Shown one piece after another: positions 1 to 10,130 of a stretch of DNA of 58,648 nucleotides. Origin of the DNA: Bacteroidales bacterium (GTDB lineage: Bacteria; Bacteroidota; Bacteroidia; Bacteroidales; G3-4614); NCBI GenBank assembly GCA_017521245.1, contig JAFXDI010000017.1:1-58648 (forward strand). The letters are read 5' to 3'. How positions within the stretch are numbered: the stretch's first letter is position 1; each line of letters begins with the position of its first letter. The notes under the pieces were generated by a model. The model saw nothing but the letters and a program-made list of their open reading frames with translations. It was not told the origin of the DNA and searched no databases. The translations under genes were made by a program, and so were the position numbers.

Positions 1-95
1 GAAAAGAGTTATTTGAAAAGCATGAGGAATATAGTGTAATAAAACAAGTTAGCAATTTCTTATTCATTGCCCATTCTCATGCAAGTTCTTCTTAA
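1..95 (+). CDS. C-terminal end of an unidentified protein (partial)
   Basis: From base 3 one frame stays open for 30 codons and ends with TAA at 93-95. Its composition is protein-like, with charged residues followed by a hydrophobic stretch and the ending FIAHSHASSS. The rest of the gene lies left of the window, so neither the product nor the start can be judged. The other two forward frames close within 40 bases. I do not recognise the family, and a chance open frame is possible. Confidence 0.35.
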   Translation, partial: KELFEKHEEYSVIKQVSNFLFIAHSHASSS

Positions 96-161
96 TGGTT
101 TGATACTCAAAGAATCTTAATCAAACTTCATCAAATATACGCATAAGTGAGCGAATACACA

Positions 162-312
162 ATGTTTACTTTGATGTATTCACAACGAACGAAAGTATCT
201 TCATGGTTTACTATAAAGATAGTAACAAACGAGCGAGAAATATCAACCTTGCTTGAATATTTTTCAATGCGATTGCAAAAAATCTTAGAGGTTTACCTCA
301 AAGATAGTAAAA
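162..312. repeat. Degenerate direct repeats and a short palindrome at the end of thiF
   Basis: The block ggtttac-n3-aaagatagtaa at 290-310 overlaps the last codons of thiF and recurs, slightly altered, at 205-225. A weaker third copy (gtttact, then acaacgaacg) lies at 168-190. The 205-225 copy contains the exact inverted repeat TTACTAT-aaag-ATAGTAA at 208-225. No T-run follows on the minus strand, so it is not a typical terminator. It looks like local duplication of the gene end. Confidence 0.4.
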
Positions 313-977
313 TCCATTGTGAGAGCATCAATAGTGAGCAGTTTATTTTGTAATACTTCACCTGTGGAGGTAATAATTTTAATTGCTTCCATTGCTTGAA
401 TACTCCCCACAATACCTGGTAACGCACCAATAACTCCAATGTCTGTATTGCTATTTATATTATCAGATTGAGGGAAAATATCAGAATAAGAGATACCATC
501 TTTATAGTTAAAAACAGATACCTGTCCTTTAAATTCAGATATTGCTCCATATACGTATGGTATTTTTAACTCCTTTGAAACACTATCCATCAGGTATCGT
601 GTTTCATTATTATCACATCCATCAATAATAATATCGTAACCTTTTGCAATTTCAAAAGCATTCTCTTTTGTAAACAAAGTATTGTATATCTCAATTTTTA
701 TGTTAGGATATACGTACTCTAATTGCTCTTTTGCTACGCAAACTTTTTTCTTTCCAATGTGAGAATCATTGTAGAGAATCTGTCGTTGCAGATTGCTTTC
801 TGAAACAATATCTGCATCAACAATCCCTATTTTACCAACTCCTGCAGCCGCCAAATATAGTGATATTGGGGAGCCTAACCCCCCAATACCCACAATCAAT
901 ACATTAGCATTGTGTAGCTTTTTTTGCCCTTCAATACCTATCTCCTTCAAAGATGTTTGCTTCTCAAATCGTTTCAT
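285..977 (-). CDS. thiF: ThiF/MoeB/HesA-family adenylyltransferase
   Basis: Expected to adenylate the C-terminal Gly-Gly of the sulfur carrier ThiS with ATP, the activation step for thiazole sulfur transfer in the cytoplasm. The 230-residue protein has the nucleotide-binding glycine motif at residues 30-35 (GIGGLG), the family block DAD-x4-SNLQRQIL near 54-67, and the substrate-pocket CDNNETR near 120. It is at the short end for the family, and I see no paired CxxC zinc motif of the E. coli ThiF type. It is the last gene of the thiamine operon and its start overlaps the thiH stop by 4 bases. MoeB-like activity on another carrier is the alternative, but context favours ThiF. Confidence 0.88.
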   Translation of the reverse strand: MKRFEKQTSLKEIGIEGQKKLHNANVLIVGIGGLGSPISLYLAAAGVGKIGIVDADIVSESNLQRQILYNDSHIGKKKVCVAKEQLEYVYPNIKIEIYNTLFTKENAFEIAKGYDIIIDGCDNNETRYLMDSVSKELKIPYVYGAISEFKGQVSVFNYKDGISYSDIFPQSDNINSNTDIGVIGALPGIVGSIQAMEAIKIITSTGEVLQNKLLTIDALTMDFTIFEVNL

Positions 978-2092
978 ATCCTATTTATAAACACTCTATC
1001 CCAATCTTTCCATACAACTTCATACCCATTTTCTCTTATGCTATTAGCAACATCAACAGGCAAACGTTGGTCGCTAACTTCGAATTGCTCCAAGGCTTTA
1101 ATATGAGTTTTATATCCACCAGGTTCTGTTTTAGAGCCGGCACTAAATGATGTTGCTCCAAGTGAGAGAATATTATCCCTGAATTTAACCTCTTCGCGAG
1201 TTGAAATTGATATATCCAAATCCCTATCAAAAATCCTGTAAGCAAAAATCAGTTGGGCAAGTTGCTTATTACTCATTATAACATTAGGTTGAAAACCTCC
1301 TTTTGACGGTCTGATTCTTGGAAAGTTTATACTGAATTTAGTTTGCCAGTATCTTTTTTCAAGATATTGCAGATGCAGAGCCATCATAGTTACATCAACC
1401 CTCCAATCTTCTAAACCAATAAGTACCCCCAATCCTATTTTATGAAGTTTTGCTTCTCCCATTCGGTCAAAACCATTTAGACGCCAATCAAAAATAGACT
1501 TCATACCTTTTGGATGGTAACACTTATATCTATCCATGTTATATGTCTCCTGAAAGCATACAACACCATTTAACCCACACTCTTTTAAACGAGAATAATC
1601 TTCTGATTTAAGAGGCATAACTTCAATAGAAACATTTGAGAAATATCTGTTTGCAATCTTAATCGCTCTCTCTAAATAGTCAACACCTGCAACACGTGGA
1701 TTTTCGCCTGTAACTAAAAGTATATTTTCAAAAGGTCCTAATTGTTTAATTGCCTTGCACTCCTCTTCAATCTCTTGTTCGTTTAAAACAACTCTCTCAA
1801 TAGGGTTGTTATGTTGAAAACCACAATAAACACAGTGATTTGTACATGAGTTTGTCAAATAGAGAGGTATATACATCTGTATTGTTTTACCAAAGCGTTC
1901 TTGTGTATATCTTCGGCTTAATTGAGCCATTTGTTCAATATACTTTTCAGCGGCAGGAGATACTAATGCCATAAAGTCATCTATATTTAAATTTGACTTA
2001 ATTAATGCCCTTTCAATATCACTCTCTGTTTTTGAATAAATGCACTTTTCAATATTGCTCCAACTATAATTCTTAATCTCTTCGCCAAACAT
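974..2092 (-). CDS. thiH: 2-iminoacetate synthase ThiH
   Basis: Radical-SAM tyrosine lyase making dehydroglycine and p-cresol from tyrosine, the anaerobic source of the thiazole glycine unit. The 372-residue protein carries the CxxxCxxC cluster motif at C83, C87 and C90 (CTNHCVYC), followed by GFQHNN typical of ThiH. The C-terminal half continues the expected barrel (LGVLIGLEDWR, INFPRIRPS). Length matches the family. It lies 15 bases after thiC and overlaps thiF by 4 bases. Use of ThiH rather than the oxygen-dependent glycine oxidase ThiO fits an anaerobe. Confidence 0.95.
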   Translation of the reverse strand: MFGEEIKNYSWSNIEKCIYSKTESDIERALIKSNLNIDDFMALVSPAAEKYIEQMAQLSRRYTQERFGKTIQMYIPLYLTNSCTNHCVYCGFQHNNPIERVVLNEQEIEEECKAIKQLGPFENILLVTGENPRVAGVDYLERAIKIANRYFSNVSIEVMPLKSEDYSRLKECGLNGVVCFQETYNMDRYKCYHPKGMKSIFDWRLNGFDRMGEAKLHKIGLGVLIGLEDWRVDVTMMALHLQYLEKRYWQTKFSINFPRIRPSKGGFQPNVIMSNKQLAQLIFAYRIFDRDLDISISTREEVKFRDNILSLGATSFSAGSKTEPGGYKTHIKALEQFEVSDQRLPVDVANSIRENGYEVVWKDWDRVFINRI

Positions 2093-2107
2093 AATAAAAA
2101 ACTAAAA

Positions 2108-4591
<2,484 letters not shown>

Positions 4592-4608
<17 letters not shown>

Positions 4609-5218
4609 ATAATGTATTAATTATTTCCTTAGTTTTTAATGTAGGGTTATCATCTTTTAAAATATATCCCGATATGGCTACTCCGTTCACACCCGATTTT
4701 ATAAGGGCCGGAATATCATCAATCTCTATCCCTCCAATTGCTACAATTGGAGTATTAATGGAGTTTTCTCTACATTTATTAATAATATCTTTATAGCCAT
4801 TAATTCCCAAAATGGGTGATAATTTTTCTTTAGTCTTTGTAAAACGATACGGGCCAAGTCCTATATAATCTACATTTGCATCTACAAGTCTTTTAATATC
4901 TTCAAAACAATTGGCTGTTCCACCAATAATATACTCTTCGCCCATAAGGTTACGAGCCTCAATAGGATTCATATCATTCTTCCCCAAATGAACACCATCA
5001 GCTTTAACATCTACTGCTATATCAGGATAGTCATCAATTATCAATATAGCATCATATTTTTCACACTCCTTCTTCAACTCTTTTGCAACAGAAATAATCT
5101 CCTCTTTTGATGATTTCTTCATTCTCAGTTGAATCCATTTACAACCACCTTCAAGAGCAAGTTTTGCTCCTTCTAAATGATTATACCTATCTGTCTTATT
5201 AGTAATAAATTGCAACAT
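4592..5218 (-). CDS. thiE: Thiamine-phosphate synthase ThiE
   Basis: Couples hydroxymethylpyrimidine diphosphate with thiazole phosphate to give thiamine phosphate. At 208 residues it shows the pyrophosphate-binding [10 protein letters not shown], the substrate-proximal [42 protein letters not shown], and the closing IVAIGGI and GVAISGYI motifs. It retains more of the catalytic signature (GVHLG, DM) than the preceding paralogue and is the more likely true ThiE. It starts immediately at the stop of the preceding gene and overlaps thiG. Confidence 0.93.
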
Positions 5219-5808
5219 TACATATATGATTTTATAAGTTTAACCTTATCTATTACTTCGTTTATATTTTTTGAATTCCAGATATATCCCATAAATACTA
5301 CACCGCCAAATCCTAACTCTTTTAACTCAGGTATTTTCTCAGGAGTAACTCCACCAAGAGCAAATATTTTATTATCTATAATTCCTTCTTCATTTGCTCT
5401 TTTAAGTTCATTATAACTAAAATTTGCTCTATAACCTGTTTTAGAAATACTATCATAAACAGGACTTAAAAACATATAGTCAAACTTCTCTTTTTTATCC
5501 TTAATCTCCTTTAATGAATGGCATGAGTAACTCACTCTACCATTAAATGATTTTGGAATGTTATGATTTCTGCTATTAACGTGAATTGCCTTTATGTTTT
5601 TATATATTTCAAGTAACTGAAAATTACCATTTAGAGTTAACCTATTATGATATTCTTTATCAATACAATCAAGTAATAATCTAATATTATTCGTATCTTC
5701 AAAAGGTTTGCGTATATGAATATTATCTATACCATAGTCAAGCATTACTTTAATATACATATATTCATCTGCAAAGATCTTTTCTGATGTAATAACAATT
5801 GCTCTCAT
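5218..5808 (-). CDS. ThiE/TenI-like thiamine-phosphate-synthase family protein
   Basis: The 196-residue protein has the family's barrel pattern: HIRKP where ThiE has QLR, AIHVNSR where ThiE has GVHLG, MFLSPVYDSISKTGY, and the phosphate-site ALGGVTPE and GVVFMGY. Loss of the GVHLG/D motif and retention of FLSPVYDSISK suggest a TenI-type thiazole tautomerase or a diverged ThiE rather than the main synthase. I chose the ATG at 5808 because an upstream ATG (5829) overlaps thiS by 13 bases. A sulfur-transfer or salvage role cannot be excluded. Confidence 0.85.
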   Translation of the reverse strand: MRAIVITSEKIFADEYMYIKVMLDYGIDNIHIRKPFEDTNNIRLLLDCIDKEYHNRLTLNGNFQLLEIYKNIKAIHVNSRNHNIPKSFNGRVSYSCHSLKEIKDKKEKFDYMFLSPVYDSISKTGYRANFSYNELKRANEEGIIDNKIFALGGVTPEKIPELKELGFGGVVFMGYIWNSKNINEVIDKVKLIKSYM

Positions 5809-5816
5809 AATAATAG

Positions 5817-6020
5817 TTACCCTCCACAAACAGCCTTAATAACTATCACTTTATCATTATCTTTTAAAATATAATTTTGCCATTCGTTGCGGCGGATAAC
5901 TTTATTGTTTACCGCAATAGCTATACCTGTTGTCACAATGCTCATATTCTCAATAAGCATAGTTATTGTTGAGTTATCTTTTAATTCAATCTCTTTTTTG
6001 TTTAATACTATTTTAATCAT
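5817..6020 (-). CDS. thiS: Sulfur carrier protein ThiS
   Basis: A ubiquitin-like sulfur carrier of 67 residues ending in the required Gly-Gly (VIKAVCGG, residues 60-67). This terminus is adenylated by ThiF and becomes a thiocarboxylate that donates sulfur to ThiG. The N-terminal strand IKIVLNKKEIEL and the middle segment IAIAVNNKVIRRNEW are typical of the beta-grasp fold. The start overlaps the thiD stop by 4 bases. Length and terminus leave little doubt. Confidence 0.95.
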   Translation of the reverse strand: MIKIVLNKKEIELKDNSTITMLIENMSIVTTGIAIAVNNKVIRRNEWQNYILKDNDKVIVIKAVCGG

Positions 6021-6838
6021 TTTATTATCAATTTTTTAGGTGAATAAAAATGGTTTACAGGTCCACATCCTTGACCAGTTGTAATATTTGTTCCATGCTT
6101 TATAGCATTTGAAATATATCTTTTTGCTCTTAATATTGCCTCATGCAGATTATATCCAAGTGCTAAATATGATGTAATAGCAGACGATAAAGTACAACCT
6201 GTTCCGTGTAAGTTTGTAGTATTTATAGCAACACTCTTGTAGTAGTATTCAAACCCTTTATTCGTTAAAAGATAGTCAGTCGAATATTTACCTTTAATAT
6301 TATGCCCTCCTTTTATCAAAACTGCTTTGGCTCCATATCCTATAAACTTTTTAGCGGCTAAATGCACATTTTTCCAATTGGACGGTTTTATTCCTGTGAG
6401 TTTGTAACATTCATCAAAGTTTGGAGTAATTAGGCTACATATTGGAATTAAATAGTTAATAATTGCCTCAATACAATTCTCTTTATTTAATTCGCAATTG
6501 CTTGTTGATATTAAAACGGGATCTAATACTATATTTTTAGGAGAAAACTTTTTTAATTCAGATGCAACTGCTTTTACAATATCAGCAGAATATAACATTC
6601 CAATTTTAACTGTATCACATCCAATATCTTCAATAACCGAGTTAATTTGACTTGATACAATTTCAGGTGGAATAGGGTATATCTCATTTACTTTAATAGT
6701 GTTTTGAGCAGTAACAGCAGTTATTGCACTCATACCATATACGCCGATTGCCGACATAGTTTTTAAATCGGCTTGAATTCCAGCACCACCACCGCTATCA
6801 CTACCAGCAATGGTTAAACATTTTACATATTGCCTCAT
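6017..6838 (-). CDS. thiD: Hydroxymethylpyrimidine (phosphate) kinase ThiD
   Basis: Ribokinase-fold enzyme phosphorylating HMP and HMP-P with ATP to give HMP-PP for ThiE. The 273-residue protein opens with TIAGSDSGGGAGIQADLKTM, has LDPVLIST, LITPNFDECYKLTG, and the catalytic anion-hole region LHGTGCTLSSAI near 214-225. It is the first gene of the thi operon, about 70 bases beyond the terminator part of the TPP riboswitch. The ending CGPVNHFY is also typical of the family. Synthesis of all precursors is encoded here, but no thiL or thiM is visible. Confidence 0.96.
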   Translation of the reverse strand: MRQYVKCLTIAGSDSGGGAGIQADLKTMSAIGVYGMSAITAVTAQNTIKVNEIYPIPPEIVSSQINSVIEDIGCDTVKIGMLYSADIVKAVASELKKFSPKNIVLDPVLISTSNCELNKENCIEAIINYLIPICSLITPNFDECYKLTGIKPSNWKNVHLAAKKFIGYGAKAVLIKGGHNIKGKYSTDYLLTNKGFEYYYKSVAINTTNLHGTGCTLSSAITSYLALGYNLHEAILRAKRYISNAIKHGTNITTGQGCGPVNHFYSPKKLIIK

Positions 6839-6908
6839 ACAAAATCATTTTTAATGTTTGTATGACAATTAAGTGAGGTTGATGGTTATATAGTCGATTG
6901 ACCTTTAA

Positions 6909-6949
6909 GAAAAAAATAGGCAATAACTATAATAGTATAGTATATTGCC
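6909..6949 (-). terminator. Riboswitch expression-platform terminator before thiD
   Basis: On the minus strand GGCAATA (6949-6943) pairs with TATTGCC (6925-6919), an inner CTATA/TATAG extends the hairpin, and TATTTTTTTC follows (6918-6909). It lies about 20 bases after the TPP aptamer and 70 bases before thiD, so the switch probably works by transcription termination when TPP is bound. Confidence 0.8.
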
Positions 6950-6967
6950 AACGGAATAGAGTATCAA

Positions 6968-7060
6968 AAATCCCTACGTCGGCATTATCCGTACAGGTTC
7001 ATCGGGTATAATCTCAGCAAAAATTTATTTGATGCAAATAAACTTAAGCACCCCACAATT
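6968..7060 (-). promoter_or_regulatory. TPP riboswitch (thi box)
   Basis: Reading the minus strand from 7060, the segment GGGGTGC is followed by GCTGAGATTATACCC (7017-7003), GAACCTGTACGGATAATGCC (6999-6980) and GACGTAGGGA (6979-6970). This is the conserved thi-box order, including the CTGAGA pyrimidine-sensing and ATAATGCC segments. It heads the thiD-to-thiF operon and should shut the operon down when thiamine pyrophosphate is plentiful. Confidence 0.97.
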
Positions 7061-7076
7061 GTCAAATTATCGAAGA

Positions 7077-7108
7077 CAAAATTAATACAAAAAAATTAAT
7101 ATAGCCAA
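7077..7108 (-). promoter_or_regulatory. Bacteroidetes-type promoter for the thi operon
   Basis: The minus strand has TAATTTTG (7084-7077), matching the TAnnTTTG -7 element. TTGG lies at 7108-7105 about 20 bases upstream, a near match to the -33 TTTG. Transcription would start around 7070, just ahead of the TPP aptamer. Confidence 0.6.
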
Positions 7109-7208
7109 TAGTTTAAATAATTATCTATTTTTTAACCTCATTTATTATAATATTTATAAAACGAGTTAAATATTTTTGTAATTTAGCAACATTAAATATA
7201 ATTCACCT

Positions 7209-7868
7209 ATGAAAAAGAGATTAACTAAAATTTCAAAGTACTTATTTGCTTTAATTTTGTGTGGTTCAGCATATAACGCTCAAGCTCAGGAGACAGATTA
7301 TGATTTCTCAGATGATAAATCAGGAACAACAATTTACTATAATGTAACAGTAGATGAATTTCCTCTTGAGGTAGCAGTTGCATTTGGAAGTTACGATTAT
7401 AACAGTTACTCAGGGGTAGTTAATATTCCTGAAAAAGTTGTTAAAGATGGTTGGTCGTATGCAATTACATCGGTATGGGAGAACGCTTTTGCTCACTCAA
7501 AGGATTTGGTGGAGGTTACATTTCCTGAAAATATTATAGAAATAGGAGATGGAGCATTTATGAGTTGTTCAAATTTAAAAAAGGTTGAACCTTTAAACAA
7601 TGTTGAATCAATTGGTATGATAGCATTTTATAATTGCACATCACTTGAATCAATAGTTTTTGGAGATAAATTATCATCAATAGGAGATAATGCTTTTAAT
7701 AATTGTAAATCTCTAACTTCTATAACTATTAAAGCAACAACACCTCCCGTGATTATGGGTAATTTGGGTAAAACAAAAGCAACAATTTATGTTCCAGCAG
7801 AAGCAGTTTCAGCATATCAAAATGCAGAAGGTTGGAATAAAATGAATATAGCAGCAATTACAGAGTAA
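7209..7868 (+). CDS. Secreted BspA-type leucine-rich-repeat protein
   Basis: A 219-residue protein with a signal peptide: KKR basic start, hydrophobic YLFALILCGS, and likely cleavage after AQA at 24-26. A short run of LRR_5/BspA-type repeats follows, with recurring units of the form I-x2-xAF-x2-C-x-L-x2-V (residues about 105-180). The ending, around VYVPAEAVSAYQNAEGW in general form, is common at the C-terminus of Bacteroidales LRR_5 proteins. Exported, surface or periplasmic. It is short for the family, with only three or four repeats. It is transcribed divergently from the thi operon and ends at a strong hairpin. Function unknown. Confidence 0.85.
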   Translation: MKKRLTKISKYLFALILCGSAYNAQAQETDYDFSDDKSGTTIYYNVTVDEFPLEVAVAFGSYDYNSYSGVVNIPEKVVKDGWSYAITSVWENAFAHSKDLVEVTFPENIIEIGDGAFMSCSNLKKVEPLNNVESIGMIAFYNCTSLESIVFGDKLSSIGDNAFNNCKSLTSITIKATTPPVIMGNLGKTKATIYVPAEAVSAYQNAEGWNKMNIAAITE

Positions 7869-7885
7869 TGAAAATCTTAAATATA

Positions 7886-7926
7886 AATAGAGCGAGTTAG
7901 ATTAATTCTATACTCGCTCTATTTAT
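7886..7926. terminator. Bidirectional terminator hairpin
   Basis: ATAGAGCGAGT (7887-7897) pairs with ACTCGCTCTAT (7912-7922), with an inner TAGA/TCTA extension. It separates the convergent LRR gene and the lipoprotein gene. T-runs are weak on both sides. Confidence 0.7.
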
Positions 7927-7939
7927 GTAAATGCTATAA

Positions 7940-8668
7940 CTATTTCTTTATTGCATTATACTGTAAAGTGTATAAGTAGCAGTTTTTATTTTTATCTCCA
8001 TCAGGCGATTTAAAACTCTCGGTATCAAATTCAGGTCTGTTTAAACTTTTAAATCTAAAAATTAATGTGTAATTTGAGTCAAACTTTGGAAGTATATAAG
8101 ATTGCCACATTTTTTTTGTTGTAGTTACAGTTGAATTATTACCAGTATAGTAGATATAGTCAAGAGTTATAGTATTTGTTGCTTCATTAATACTTTCGGT
8201 AACAAACTGAATAGAACTATCTTCGGCATGTTGAAAAGATGATTGAAATGTTATCATCGTAGTATCACCAATTGTTGTAAGATATGGTTTTGATATGTTA
8301 TTTATAGAATCACTCCCTATAAAAGGTTTATTTGCAATATTCTCAATTTGTTTTGCAACCCACTTCTCTTGAATAGCAATATCGGCAGTATATATACCAT
8401 TCTCATAAGCACCTTCAGGTTGATTATCCCAATCAAGAGTAAATGTAAACAAACATCTATCTATAATATCTTTTTGAGGAATTTCTAAACCTGCACCTGT
8501 TAAACTTATATGAATATTGTCAGTTTTAATTATTGGTTCTCCTTTGTTGTCTATAATTGTACCAACATCATACGATTGTAAAACATTTCCCTTATCTCCT
8601 ATACATGAAGGAAATGATATAATGCTTAGCGATAATAATAGAGATGAGAAGAGTCTATTTAATTTCAT
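7940..8668 (-). CDS. Putative lipoprotein, weakly NigD-like
   Basis: The 242-residue protein starts with a lipoprotein signal: KLNR, hydrophobic LFSSLLLSLSIISF, then PSC with the lipidated Cys at residue 22. The mature part begins VLQSYDVGTIIDNKGEPII and is rich in beta-type sequence, with acidic and Thr/Ser-rich segments. This layout recalls Bacteroidales NigD-like outer-membrane lipoproteins, but I cannot confirm the family. It is monocistronic, convergent with the LRR gene, with the terminator of the DUF1015 gene upstream. Function unknown. Confidence 0.75.
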   Translation of the reverse strand: MKLNRLFSSLLLSLSIISFPSCIGDKGNVLQSYDVGTIIDNKGEPIIKTDNIHISLTGAGLEIPQKDIIDRCLFTFTLDWDNQPEGAYENGIYTADIAIQEKWVAKQIENIANKPFIGSDSINNISKPYLTTIGDTTMITFQSSFQHAEDSSIQFVTESINEATNTITLDYIYYTGNNSTVTTTKKMWQSYILPKFDSNYTLIFRFKSLNRPEFDTESFKSPDGDKNKNCYLYTLQYNAIKK

Positions 8669-8741
8669 AAGTTTTCTGTATTTAATTTCTCCCCAAAATT
8701 ACAATAATATTTTTAACAGAAGAAATTATTTTGTTTTGATA

Positions 8742-8782
8742 TAAAAATGAGAGTGAACAAATTTAATTTTGAATCACTCTCA
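8742..8782 (-). terminator. Terminator of the serC-serA-DUF1015 unit
   Basis: On the minus strand TGAGAGTGA (8782-8774) pairs with TCACTCTCA (8756-8748) and is followed by TTTTTATATC. It lies 24 bases beyond the DUF1015 stop. Confidence 0.85.
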
Positions 8783-8805
8783 TCTATTTGATATAATGTA
8801 ATTAA

Positions 8806-10050
8806 TTATACTAACTTATGAATTACAAGACCTGAACGTAGTTTAGGTTCAAACCATGTAGTTTTAGGAGGCATAATATTGCCCGTGTCTGCAATATCCA
8901 TAAGTTGTTTCATTGAAACAGGATAAAGAGCAAGAGCAACTTTCATCTCTCCGTTATCAACGCGGCGTTTAAGTTCTCCCAAACCTCTGATACCTCCTAC
9001 AAAGTCGATACGTTTATCAGAACGTAAGTCTGTAATACCAAGAATATCTCTCAATATTAGATCTGAAGATATTGTAACGTCAAGTACGCCAATAGGATCT
9101 TCATCGTTGTAAGTACCCTCTTTTGCAGTTAGTGAATACCATTTGCCACTCAAATAAAGCGAGAAGTTATGAAGAGCAGAAGGAGAGTAAATATCATCAC
9201 CTTTCTCTTCAACTATAAAGTTTTCATTTAACTTAGCTAAGAACTCTTCATCGCTTAAACCATTCAAATCTTTAACTACACGATTGTAGTCAATAATTTT
9301 AAGTTGTGATGCAGGGAAACAAACTGCTAAGAAATAGTTGTATTCCTCATCTCCCTTGTGATTTGGATTTTGTTTTGCTTTTTCTGCACCTACAAGAGCG
9401 GCAGCCGCAGTTCTGTGGTGTCCGTCAGCAATGTAAAGATAGGGGATAGAAGCAAATATCTCTGTAATACGAGCAATATCTTTCTCATCATCTATCAACC
9501 AAAAGTGGTGACCAAAACCATCAGGAGCAACAAAGTCATACTCTGCTTTACCACTAACAGTTTTGCTAACAATAGCATCAAGTTCTGCCTCATCGGGATA
9601 AGCAAAGAAAACAGGCTCTACGTTTGCATTATTAATACGAACGTGTTTCATACGATCCTCTTCTTTATCTCTACGAGTCAACTCATGTTTTTTAATAACT
9701 CCACTTAAGTAGTCTTCAACATTAGCACAAACAACCAAACCATATTGAGTTCTTCCGTCCATAGTTTGAGCATATACATAATAGCACTCCTTATCATCTT
9801 GAACCAACCATCCATTGTTTTGCCATTTGTTGAAGTTCTCAACGGCCTTATCATAAACTTCTGGTGCGTGTTCATCAGTACCTGGAGCAAAATCAATCTC
9901 AGGTTTTATAATGTGGTATAGAGATTTCTCATTTCCTTCTGCCTCTTTGCGAGCCTCTTCTGAATTTAGAACATCATATGGGCGAGAAGCAACTTCTTCT
10001 ACCATTGATTGAGGAGGTCTGATACCTTTAAATGGTTTTATTTTTGCCAT
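8806..10050 (-). CDS. DUF1015 family protein of the serine operon
   Basis: A 414-residue cytoplasmic protein of the DUF1015 family. It opens IKPFKGIRPP and SRPYDVLNSEEA, and holds YIADGHHRTAAAA around residues 205-217. That GHHR block resembles the nucleotide-handling motif of ParB/Srx-fold proteins, a fold shared by free-serine kinases such as SerK and SbnI; this link is my inference, not a demonstrated activity. It follows serA by 80 bases and shares the serC promoter. The placement strongly suggests a task in serine or phosphoserine metabolism. No signal peptide or membrane segment is seen. Confidence 0.85.
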   Translation of the reverse strand: MAKIKPFKGIRPPQSMVEEVASRPYDVLNSEEARKEAEGNEKSLYHIIKPEIDFAPGTDEHAPEVYDKAVENFNKWQNNGWLVQDDKECYYVYAQTMDGRTQYGLVVCANVEDYLSGVIKKHELTRRDKEEDRMKHVRINNANVEPVFFAYPDEAELDAIVSKTVSGKAEYDFVAPDGFGHHFWLIDDEKDIARITEIFASIPYLYIADGHHRTAAAALVGAEKAKQNPNHKGDEEYNYFLAVCFPASQLKIIDYNRVVKDLNGLSDEEFLAKLNENFIVEEKGDDIYSPSALHNFSLYLSGKWYSLTAKEGTYNDEDPIGVLDVTISSDLILRDILGITDLRSDKRIDFVGGIRGLGELKRRVDNGEMKVALALYPVSMKQLMDIADTGNIMPPKTTWFEPKLRSGLVIHKLV

Positions 10051-10073
10051 AATATTATATATTTAATATAAAC

Positions 10074-10110
10074 TCCAAAGAGGTAACCCCATAAAGGAGT
10101 TGCCTCTTTG
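10074..10110. repeat. Inverted repeat between serA and DUF1015 gene
   Basis: CCAAAGAGG and CCTCTTTGG (10074-10082, 10102-10110) form a 9-bp stem, extended by AAC/GTT after one unpaired T. No T-run follows on the minus strand, so it is more likely an RNA-processing or stability hairpin than a full terminator. Confidence 0.6.
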
Positions 10111-10130
10111 GATATAAAGATAATTAATTA

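Noticed and set aside
147..353. Forward frame of 68 codons overlapping the thiF end
   Set aside because: It runs through repeats and the coding 3' end of thiF on the other strand, and its product has no recognisable features.
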